From positions 1 to 12,180 of the forward strand of contig JAQTSF010000018.1 of NCBI GenBank assembly GCA_028711485.1: 12,180 bases of DNA, given 5' to 3'. The stretch is from Candidatus Iainarchaeum sp. Lineage in GTDB: Archaea > Micrarchaeota > Micrarchaeia > Anstonellales > Bilamarchaeaceae. Within the stretch, counting starts at the first letter, position 1. The number at the start of each line of letters is the position of its first letter. Positions 8,075 to 12,180 of the stretch are shown here, in pieces. The notes beneath the pieces are model-generated. The model searched no databases. It saw only the letters and a program-made list of their open reading frames with translations, and was not told the DNA's origin. The position numbers were made by a program, and so were the translations under genes.

Positions 8075-8401
8075 ATGGGAAGTGAAAAAATAGAAGAATC
8101 AGCACCTATTAAAAGATTGAAAAAAAATATAACTTCCGGAAATATCTGGATATATATCTTATCATTATTGAAAAAAAACAAAAAAGTATATGCATATGCA
8201 CTTGATAAGGGAATTCAAGAGGAATTTAATTTTAAAACAAGTTTAGTGATGATTTATCTGGTTTTATATAGATTGGAAGGGGAAGGAATAATAGAATCAA
8301 AATTTGAGGAAAGAAGAAAATATTATACACTTACAAAAAAAGGAGAGAAAGTATTTGAAAATGGGAAAAAAATATTGAATGGAATTGTAAAAAGGCTTTA
8401 A
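8075..8401 (+). CDS. PadR-like winged-helix transcriptional regulator
   Basis: A 108-aa DNA-binding protein. After a charged N-terminus it has helices at about 21-35 (NIWIYILSLLKKN), a middle helix near 38-50, and a recognition helix and wing at about 54-93. The wing includes LYRLEGEGIIESK and RRKYYTLTKKG, the pattern typical of PadR-type winged helices: YxxLxxLExxGhI, then a basic, aromatic wing and T..G. Length is normal for a minimal PadR domain, and no ligand domain is present. It is divergent from the membrane-protein operon and shares its 51-nt promoter, so it is a candidate autoregulator and repressor of that operon (inference from context). It is followed after 3 nt by the Fap7-type gene. 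Other winged-helix families (ArsR, MarR) are less likely given the RLExEG...YYTLTKKG pattern. Confidence 0.82.
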   Translation: MGSEKIEESAPIKRLKKNITSGNIWIYILSLLKKNKKVYAYALDKGIQEEFNFKTSLVMIYLVLYRLEGEGIIESKFEERRKYYTLTKKGEKVFENGKKILNGIVKRL

Positions 8402-8404
8402 ATT

Positions 8405-8944
8405 ATGAAAATTATTATAACCGGAACTCCTGGAACTGGAAAAACAGAATTATCAAAAAAACTTTCAGAAGAAATTAAAATAGAGGTAGTAGATGTAACT
8501 AATTTGATAAATAAAATAAAGGCGTACAAAATGAATGAAGAAAAGGAAAAAGAAGTTTTGATGCCTAAATTCAGAAATGCTCTTAAAAAAGAGTTAAGTA
8601 AGAGAAAAAATTGGATTATTGAATCCCACCTTCTTTGCGAGATAAGATTGGATGCTGATTTTATATTTGTATTGAGATGCGGTAGAAAAAAATTATTGGA
8701 GAGATTGAAAAGAAGAGGATATAATAAGAAAAAAATGGAAGATAATGTTATGGCTGAACTTCTGGATTACTGTTATATGAAATCCAAAAAAAATAATATT
8801 GGAAAAATAATTGAAATTGATACAAGCAAAAGGGGAATTAAGAAATGCATTGAAGAAATGAAGAAAGTTGTTTTTGGAAAAAAGAGAGAAATTGATTCTG
8901 TGGATTATAGCAAGGAATTAATTGATTTTGTATTAAAGGGATAG
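8405..8944 (+). CDS. Fap7-type adenylate kinase/ATPase (AK6, hCINAP family)
   Basis: A 179-aa P-loop protein. The Walker A motif GTPGTGKT is at residues 7-14, directly after the first strand. The acceptor-side segment WIIESHLLCEI is at about 71-81. The VLRCGRKKLLERLKRRGY stretch (about 91-108), followed by KKKMEDNVMAELLDYC, is characteristic of the archaeal/eukaryotic Fap7 (AK6) group. In yeast and archaea Fap7 binds uS11 (Rps14) and promotes a late, ATP-dependent step of small-subunit maturation; the family also shows adenylate kinase activity. The fold and family are seen here; the role is from family knowledge. A short C-terminal extension (about 159-179) is commonly present. It lies between the PadR-like gene (3 nt upstream) and scpB (1 nt downstream), so it is probably co-transcribed. 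Ribosome-binding signal is weak. Confidence 0.88.
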   Translation: MKIIITGTPGTGKTELSKKLSEEIKIEVVDVTNLINKIKAYKMNEEKEKEVLMPKFRNALKKELSKRKNWIIESHLLCEIRLDADFIFVLRCGRKKLLERLKRRGYNKKKMEDNVMAELLDYCYMKSKKNNIGKIIEIDTSKRGIKKCIEEMKKVVFGKKREIDSVDYSKELIDFVLKG

Positions 8945-8945
8945 T

Positions 8946-9440
8946 ATGGAAAATGCTGATAAAAAAAGGATCATAGAAGCGGTGTTGTTTATAAGTTCAA
9001 AAGAACTTTCACTTGAAGAAATAGGGAAAATAATTGAAGTTAAAAATCCTGAGAAAGCGAAAAAAATTGTAGAAGAACTTATAAAAGAATACCAGAATTT
9101 TAATAATTCAATAGAAATAGTAGAGAATAATAATAAATATGTAATGAGAGTGAAAAATCAGTATATAGAAAATATAAAGGAATTTTCTCAAGATATGGAA
9201 ATAAGCAAAGGCGCATTAAGAGTTTTAAGTTATGTGCATATGAACAAGGGAGAAGTGCTAAAATCTTATGTAGCAAAAAGACTTGGAAGCTGGATTTATC
9301 CTTATGTCCAGGAATTAATTGATAATGGATTTCTTGCTGCAAAAAAAGCAGGAAGAACGAAAAAATTGATTACAACTGAAAAATTCAGAAAATATTTTCC
9401 AAATGAGAAAATAGAATCAGATTTACCGACTTTTCGGTAA
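8946..9440 (+). CDS. scpB: Segregation and condensation protein B (ScpB)
   Basis: A 164-aa protein. The N-terminus KRIIEAVLFISSKELSLEEI (about 7-26) is the standard ScpB start (first winged helix). A second winged helix is at about 88-152, with KGALRVLSYVHMNKGEVLKS and the later ELIDNGFLAAKKAGRTKKLI matching the usual second wing (xxLxxxGLIxxxGRxxxxGRPxLYxTTxxFLxxF). ScpB dimers bind ScpA, the kleisin of the SMC condensin complex in bacteria and many archaea, and so help chromosome organisation. scpA is not in this window. The ATG lies 1 nt after the preceding stop. The last codons (9417-9440) lie inside a perfect hairpin of a 50-bp duplicated unit, so the C-terminal LPTFR may be set by that repeat rather than by family constraint. 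Confidence 0.88.
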   Translation: MENADKKRIIEAVLFISSKELSLEEIGKIIEVKNPEKAKKIVEELIKEYQNFNNSIEIVENNNKYVMRVKNQYIENIKEFSQDMEISKGALRVLSYVHMNKGEVLKSYVAKRLGSWIYPYVQELIDNGFLAAKKAGRTKKLITTEKFRKYFPNEKIESDLPTFR

Positions 9441-9520
9441 ATTCTTGGCAATTTTGCAATTTGCTATCTAATTTACAAACGATTTTGTAAATTCTCGCAA
9501 AGTTTGCACTTTGCAATAGT
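9421..9520 (+). repeat. 50-bp tandem duplication, each copy with two hairpins
   Basis: Copy a is 9421-9470 and copy b is 9471-9520, in exact 50-bp register. Each begins with a perfect 9-bp stem and 4-nt loop: ATTTACCGA/TCGGTAAAT at 9421-9442, and ATTTACAAA/TTTGTAAAT at 9471-9492. Next comes TTCT, then a second hairpin with the same loop TTTGCA (9453-9458 and 9503-9508). The stems differ between copies in both arms together, so pairing is kept while sequence changes. Copy a overlaps the scpB stop codon. It may end the upstream transcript or be a small mobile or structured element. Confidence 0.75.
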
Positions 9521-9540
9521 ATAAAAATTATTTATATATA
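9519..9540 (+). promoter_or_regulatory. TATA box(es) for the tRNA-Ser transcript
   Basis: This stretch holds TATAAAAA (9520-9527) and TTTATATATA (9531-9540). Taking 25 nt from the TATA centre, transcription would start at about 9550 or about 9561, that is, at the first GCCAGGAT copy. There is no TATA-like sequence about 25 nt before the tRNA 5' end at 9672. The tRNA is therefore probably made from this promoter with a leader of about 110-120 nt. Confidence 0.6.
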
Positions 9541-9552
9541 AATTTAAACTAA

Positions 9553-9604
9553 GCCAGGATGTTTCTGAACTTTTGTTCAGATATCTCAGCATTTTTTCTA
9601 AAAT
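9553..9604 (+). repeat. Leader unit 1: acceptor-like octamer plus two hairpins
   Basis: This 52-nt unit begins with GCCAGGAT, identical to tRNA-Ser positions 1-8. It has hairpin CTGAAC-TTTT-GTTCAG (9565-9580) and then GCATTTT-TTCT-AAAATGC (9589-9606). The octamer can pair imperfectly with ATCTCAGC (9583-9590; 6 of 8 positions counting G-U), which would enclose the first hairpin in a small acceptor-like helix. No coding potential is seen. It is probably transcribed as part of the tRNA leader. Confidence 0.6.
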
Positions 9605-9671
9605 GCCAGGATCTCTGCTGAACGGTAATCCGTTCATCGGCTCCCGGCTATTGCAAAACTTATGTTTTCAC
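9605..9671 (+). repeat. Leader unit 2: second acceptor-like octamer plus two hairpins
   Basis: This 67-nt unit also begins with GCCAGGAT. It has hairpin GAACGG-TAAT-CCGTTC (9620-9635), and GCCAGGA can pair with TCCCGGC (9642-9648) with one A-C mismatch. A second hairpin, AAAAC-TTAT-GTTTT, follows (9655-9668). The order octamer, CTGAAC-type hairpin, A/T hairpin is the same as in unit 1. GAAC..GGTAA also resembles the D-loop of the adjacent tRNA, so units 1 and 2 may be degenerate copies of the tRNA 5' half. Confidence 0.6.
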
Positions 9672-9709
9672 GCCAGGATGGCGGAACCCGGTAACGCGCT
9701 AGACTTGAG

Positions 9710-9741
9710 ATTGGGTATATTTATTTATACTCGGAATTGAA
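9710..9741 (+). other. tRNA-Ser intron 1, canonical position 37/38
   Basis: About 32 nt separate G37 from A38 of the anticodon loop; A9710 and A9742 are interchangeable, so the boundary is uncertain by one base. The intron folds on itself as TTGGGTATA with TATACTCGG (9711-9734), including G-U pairs. I could not draw a strict bulge-helix-bulge with 3-nt bulges and a 4-bp helix, so a relaxed splice motif is likely. Confidence 0.75.
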
Positions 9742-9770
9742 ATCTAGTTCCCTTACGGGATCGCAGGTTC

Positions 9771-9844
9771 TCATAATAAGTTCTTGAACTTATTTTGGCC
9801 TAAAAAAGCTTTGATGTTCTGTCAAAAATAGACGACAAAGTTGT
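9771..9844 (+). other. tRNA-Ser intron 2, non-canonical, inside the T-loop
   Basis: About 74 nt separate TTC (9768-9770) from AAT-CCTGC (9846-9853). T9771 and T9845 are interchangeable, so the site is 56/57 or 57/58. It contains a perfect 8-bp hairpin, AATAAGTT-CTTG-AACTTATT (9775-9794), and a second hairpin with CTTTG/CAAAG (9809-9813 and 9836-9840) and an inner TGTC/GACG. No convincing bulge-helix-bulge was found by eye. Placement rests on the matching T-stem and acceptor halves on either side. Confidence 0.7.
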
Positions 9845-9865
9845 TAATCCTGCTCCTGGCGATTG

Positions 9866-9871
9866 TTTTTT
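9866..9871 (+). terminator. T6 terminator of the tRNA transcript
   Basis: Six T residues begin 5 nt after the tRNA discriminator base. Oligo-T downstream of a stable stem is the usual archaeal stop for stable RNAs. Confidence 0.55.
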
Positions 9872-9882
9872 ATAAAAATAAG

Positions 9883-9889
9883 AAAAAAA
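9883..9889 (-). terminator. T7 terminator of the rps13-rps4-rps11-rpoD operon
   Basis: On the minus strand seven T residues follow directly after the rpoD stop codon. The facing T6 for the tRNA lies 11 nt away, so the two converging units are each closed by their own U-tract. Confidence 0.5.
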
Positions 9890-10471
9890 TTATTTAATTT
9901 TTTCAACAGCAGCTTCCAAATCAGAAAAATCTTTTTCAAGAACATCCAATGCTTTTAAAAGAAGTTTTTTCGGAGGCAATTGATAAAAAGATTCTATTTT
10001 GAAAGAAATTTCTCCTGTCTTATCATTAACTGAATATGATGAAGCACATGCCTGGAATTTTGCATGTTTTTTCCCTGTGTTTACAACTGCTTTTGCTTCC
10101 AATCTAAGACACTGATCTTCAAGAAGAGTAATTATCGGAATATTTTCCAAGGCAGGTTTTACAGAATGATTTACAGGTTTCAAATCACCTGAATAAACTT
10201 TTTTAGGTCCTTTTTCATCAAGAACAAAAAAGAATTCATCCTCATTTTTTAATTTATCAGGAGTTGAGATTGGAATTAGACCAAATCTGTGTGATATATA
10301 TTCATCAAAGATAGTGCTAGTGTTATCGTAAAAAGTAACCAGGTCAATAGCAACTGTTGGAACTCCTGCAATAAGAGTTCTTCTTAAAAGATTTGCAAAT
10401 TTCAAATCTGAATCTTTTAGTGAAAAAACCATTACATTATCTTTTTTTGATTCTGAAATTTCTATCTTCAT
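9890..10471 (-). CDS. rpoD: DNA-directed RNA polymerase subunit D (Rpo3)
   Basis: The 193-aa archaeal homolog of Rpb3 and of the alpha N-terminal domain. It pairs with subunit L to seed polymerase assembly. Seen here are FANLLRRTLIAGVPTVAID (about 25-43) and STIFDEYISHRFGLIPI (about 51-67), the two hallmark blocks of the dimerisation domain. The inserted domain lies between about 68 and 145, and the C-terminal helix FYQLPPKKLLLKALDVLEKD belongs to the dimer interface. Only two Cys are present, so the Fe-S cluster found in some archaeal D subunits is absent. The start is the ATG at 10471, giving MKIEI as in relatives; it lies 4 nt after the uS11 stop with GTGAT upstream. A GTG at 10483 would overlap uS11 and add four residues; it is less likely. 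Last gene of the operon seen here. Confidence 0.93.
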   Translation of the reverse strand: MKIEISESKKDNVMVFSLKDSDLKFANLLRRTLIAGVPTVAIDLVTFYDNTSTIFDEYISHRFGLIPISTPDKLKNEDEFFFVLDEKGPKKVYSGDLKPVNHSVKPALENIPIITLLEDQCLRLEAKAVVNTGKKHAKFQACASSYSVNDKTGEISFKIESFYQLPPKKLLLKALDVLEKDFSDLEAAVEKIK

Positions 10472-10475
10472 CAAA

Positions 10476-10991
10476 TCACACACGTCTTCCTCTTCTTCCT
10501 CCTCTTCTTTTCATTGAATCTGTAGGTAGAGGAGTAACATCTTCAATCTTTAAAACTCTTACACCAGACCTTGCAACTGTCCTTACAACTGCCTGAGCTC
10601 CTGATGCCGGTGTTTTTGCTTTATTTCCGCCAGGTCCTCGTATTCTAATATGAACTTTTCCAATTCCTTTATCTTTAATAATATTCATAACTTTTGTTGT
10701 TGCCTGCATTGCTGCATAAGGTCTTCCTTCTTCTCTGTGAGCTTTTACCATCATTCCACCGCTTGCCCATGCAAGGGTTTCTGCTCCAGTGATGTCTGTT
10801 GCTGTAATAATAGTATCATTTTTAGAAGAATAAATATTTAGTATAGCTATTTTATCTCTGATTTTCTTTTTCTCAGATTTTTCAGAATCAGTAACCTCTT
10901 CGGTTGTTTCAACTTTTTCTTTTTCTGATTCATTTTTTTCTTCAGGTTTTTTTTCTTCTGGTTTTGGGGTTTTTTCGTTTTTAGTATCCAT
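10476..10991 (-). CDS. rps11: Small ribosomal subunit protein uS11
   Basis: 171 aa from the ATG at 10991. The conserved uS11 body spans about 48-171: IYSSKNDTIITATD, ETLAWASGGMMVK, PYAAMQATTK, then HIRIRGPGGNKAKTP and the Arg-rich C-terminus RRGGRRGRRV. The protein sits on the 30S platform near the decoding-site rRNA. The usual archaeal protein is about 130 aa. Here about 45 N-terminal residues are a Lys/Glu-rich low-complexity extension with no family match. An in-frame ATG at 10997 is also possible, but GGTGA lies 6 nt before 10991 and directly abuts 10997, which favours 10991. uS11 is the known client of Fap7, whose homolog is at 8405. It lies 12 nt after rps4 and 4 nt before rpoD, in the standard archaeal order. 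Confidence 0.93.
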   Translation of the reverse strand: MDTKNEKTPKPEEKKPEEKNESEKEKVETTEEVTDSEKSEKKKIRDKIAILNIYSSKNDTIITATDITGAETLAWASGGMMVKAHREEGRPYAAMQATTKVMNIIKDKGIGKVHIRIRGPGGNKAKTPASGAQAVVRTVARSGVRVLKIEDVTPLPTDSMKRRGGRRGRRV

Positions 10992-11003
10992 GATCATTCA
11001 CCA

Positions 11004-11597
11004 TTATGCAGCATTAATCTCTGTTTTTTCAGTTTTTACAAACTTTTCTGTTTGTTCTCTCTTAGGACTCCTTTTATTTTCTGGTTCTGCATCTTCTTCA
11101 GGTTTATTCCCAGAATCCAAATCGATTGGTTTGTGGAGCTGAATTTTAGAATCTTCATCTTCAGTAACAAGATATCCTGGAACAGTTACAACATGTTCGC
11201 CTACTGCAATAAATCCGTGAGAAATTAATTGTCTTGATTGTTTTATTGTTTTTGCAAATCCTTTTCTAAGAACTCTTGTCTGTAATCTCCTCTCTAGGAT
11301 ACTCTTGACTTCAAGAGAAAGAATATCATCAAGTGTTGCGGATTTTGGAAGAATTCCGAATCTATTGAGTCTGTTTAATATTTTTTCAACATCTTTTTTC
11401 CTGTCTTCTTCGAGTATAGAAAGAAGTCTTCTTGCTTCTCTTCTGTATTTCTTTAGTTCAGCTGCGGCCACCCAGATTTCTCTGCTGTTTTTAAGACCGT
11501 ATTCTGATTTAAGAGTTTTTTCTTCTGCAATCCTATCCCTTTCCCATAATTTTTTAGGGGATTCGTATTTGTTTTTGAATTTTCTTGGGTCACCCAT
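11004..11597 (-). CDS. rps4: Small ribosomal subunit protein uS4
   Basis: 197 aa. The N-terminal part, GDPRKFKNKYESPKKLWERDRI, is the archaeal/eukaryotic uS4 start. RREARRLLSILEEDRKKDVEKILNR is the helical domain. The S4 RNA-binding fold is at about 95-150, with LERRLQTRVLRKGFAKTIKQSRQLISHGFIAVG. uS4 is a primary 16S rRNA binder at the five-way junction of the 5' domain. The C-terminus after about residue 155 is a charged low-complexity tail of about 40 residues (Glu, Lys and Pro, ending EINAA), longer than usual. The ATG at 11597 is well supported by GGTGA 6 nt upstream. It follows rps13 after a 12-nt gap and precedes rps11. Confidence 0.94.
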   Translation of the reverse strand: MGDPRKFKNKYESPKKLWERDRIAEEKTLKSEYGLKNSREIWVAAAELKKYRREARRLLSILEEDRKKDVEKILNRLNRFGILPKSATLDDILSLEVKSILERRLQTRVLRKGFAKTIKQSRQLISHGFIAVGEHVVTVPGYLVTEDEDSKIQLHKPIDLDSGNKPEEDAEPENKRSPKREQTEKFVKTEKTEINAA

Positions 11598-11609
11598 AAA
11601 TATTCACCT

Positions 11610-12180
11610 TTATTTTTTCGCCTCTTTCTTAGGAGCTGCTGGTGCTGCTGCAGCGGCTGGTGCTGCTTTTCCAGGTTGTAAAGATTTCTTAACAACTCCG
11701 ACAGATCTTCCATGTCTTCCGGTGTTTCTTGTTTTTTGTCCTCTTACTTTCTTTCCGTAAGCATGTCTATATCCTTTCCAGCTGTAAACCTTCTTTTCTT
11801 TTTCTATATCCTGTCTATTTGCGAATATTAAATCATTTGTTATAACGTGAGTATCTTTTCCTGTTTCAGGATCTTTTCTTCTGTTCAATAAGTAGTGTGG
11901 AAGATATTTTGAAACGTTCATTAGAATGTTATCTATTTCAGAGAGTTGGCTTTCACTCAAATCACCTACCTCTGTGTTATCAGGAATTGAAAATTTATTT
12001 GAAATCAATCTTGCTACAGCATTTCCGGTTGTGTGTCCTATTCCTCTCACTCTGAGTACTGCCATTTTAAGTGGTACTTCTCCGAACATATCTGTTCCTG
12101 CAAGTCTGATTATACCTTTCGTTCCTTTTCTCTTTTTCTTTTGAGAGGGTGCTACTGCTATTGGAGCTTCCTCTTTTTGT
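11610..12180 (-). CDS. rps13: Small ribosomal subunit protein uS13, 5' end beyond right edge
   Basis: The frame is open to the right edge, so the start codon is outside the window; the first ATG inside (12089) is internal. The residues before it include GTKGIIRLAGTDMFGEVPLK, the conserved uS13 N-terminus. Then come RVRGIGHTTGNAVA (helix-hairpin-helix), a middle block YLPHYLLNRRKDPETGKD, and the basic C-terminal block KGYRHAYGKKVRGQKTRNTGRHG that contacts tRNA and rRNA in the 30S head. Ahead of the core is a visible extension (...EEAPIAVAPSQKKKRK) longer than the family start. Behind it is an Ala/Pro/Lys tail (PGKAAPAAAAAPAAPKKEAKK, in part). Both ends are therefore extended with low-complexity sequence. 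First gene of the operon within the window. Confidence 0.94.
   Translation of the reverse strand, partial: QKEEAPIAVAPSQKKKRKGTKGIIRLAGTDMFGEVPLKMAVLRVRGIGHTTGNAVARLISNKFSIPDNTEVGDLSESQLSEIDNILMNVSKYLPHYLLNRRKDPETGKDTHVITNDLIFANRQDIEKEKKVYSWKGYRHAYGKKVRGQKTRNTGRHGRSVGVVKKSLQPGKAAPAAAAAPAAPKKEAKK

Larger units (their letters stand above)
9672..9861 (+). tRNA. tRNA-Ser (anticodon UGA), interrupted by two introns
   Basis: The acceptor stem is GCCAGGA (9672-9678) with TCCTGGC (9854-9860), 7 of 7 pairs, and G73 at 9861 is the usual serine discriminator. The D-arm starts GCGG (9681-9684), with G18-G19 at 9690-9691. The anticodon stem is CTAGA (9699-9703) with TCTAG (9743-9747), and the spliced loop reads C-U-UGA-G-A. 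The variable arm is TCCC-TTAC-GGGA (9749-9760), the class II form typical of Ser. The T-stem is GCAGG (9763-9767) with CCTGC (9849-9853). Removing 32 nt from the anticodon loop and 74 nt from the T-loop leaves 84 nt without CCA, a normal length. CCA is not encoded. The spliced T-loop would be TTC-U-AAT, with U rather than a purine at position 57. A T-run follows at 9866. Confidence 0.85.

Noticed and set aside
9421..9671. Regularly spaced short repeats, considered as a CRISPR array
   Set aside because: Only two 50-bp copies, with diverged stems and no unique spacers; leader units 1 and 2 share only the octamer and layout. No cas gene is in view.
9771..9844. Box C/D or H/ACA guide RNA inside the T-loop intron
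   Set aside because: TTGATG at 9811 resembles box C, but no paired box D (CTGA) is placed correctly, and there is no convincing ACA box after a hairpin.
9553..9861. The whole 310-nt transcript as SRP RNA or RNase P RNA
   Set aside because: Length fits, but the helix 8 GGAA region of SRP RNA and the conserved core motifs of RNase P RNA are not seen, whereas the 3' 190 nt fits a tRNA in every arm.
9672..9861. tRNA-Leu instead of tRNA-Ser
   Set aside because: GAG could be read by shifting the loop by one base, but the CTAGA/TCTAG stem fixes the loop as C-U-UGA-G-A, and G73 fits serine rather than leucine.
9672..9861. tRNA gene as an integration (att) site for a mobile element
   Set aside because: No integrase gene or distant repeat of the tRNA 3' end is present; the repeated octamer is the 5' end and lies only 52-67 nt apart.
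9890..10471. Fe-S cluster domain in RNA polymerase subunit D
   Set aside because: Only two cysteines are present, too few for the cluster found in some archaeal D subunits.
11305..11760. 151-aa plus-strand frame across rps4/rps13
   Set aside because: It is a shadow of two well-supported ribosomal protein genes; its composition reflects their reverse complement.

Overview
The window is AT-rich archaeal chromosome. The archaeal signs are a ribosomal operon in the order uS13-uS4-uS11-RNA polymerase subunit D, a Fap7-type NTPase, ScpB, TATA-type promoters with little or no leader, GGTGA ribosome-binding sites, and an intron-bearing tRNA gene. Low GC, very tight packing and a non-canonical tRNA intron suggest a small-genome (DPANN-like) archaeon. 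The phylum cannot be fixed from this stretch alone.

Region 1 (1-8023, minus strand) is one tightly packed operon. Reading from 8023 leftward, it holds six polytopic membrane proteins (404, 325, 717, 334, about 341 and 345 aa). They share a layout and motifs and look like diverged paralogs. The last gene is a cysteine-rich lipoprotein that runs off the left edge. Five of the six junctions overlap or are separated by no more than about 5 nt, depending on start choice, and the sixth by 1 nt. The shared core is a hydrophobic N-terminus, a TM pair around a short N/MPxxKxxAKxE(I/L)xQL-type segment, a long loop, a signature close to LPxGxxLRxxxxTRxxGxxxIAI, an outer loop, a last TM and a short GG(D/E)-type C-terminal tail. 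The layout recalls VirB6/TrbL secretion-channel proteins, but this is inference. The 717-aa member carries a large Cys-rich insert with CPxxC repeats.

Region 2 (8024-9440) begins with a 51-nt divergent promoter in which one near-palindromic TATA element can serve both directions. A plus-strand trio follows: a PadR-like winged-helix regulator, a Fap7-type adenylate kinase/ATPase and ScpB. The regulator is divergent from the membrane operon and is its obvious candidate controller.

Region 3 (9421-9889) has no protein gene beyond the end of scpB but is dense in RNA structure. It has a 50-bp tandem duplication of paired hairpins that overlaps the scpB stop codon, a TATA box, two leader units that each begin with the octamer GCCAGGAT, and then a tRNA-Ser(UGA) gene whose own 5' end is a third copy of that octamer. 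The tRNA is interrupted twice: 32 nt in the anticodon loop and about 74 nt inside the T-loop.

Region 4 (9890-12180, minus strand) is the ribosomal operon rps13 (5' end off the window), rps4, rps11 and rpoD. The three ribosomal proteins carry unusual charged or Ala/Pro-rich tails. Fap7 is known to act on uS11 (Rps14) during small-subunit maturation, and both genes lie in this window.
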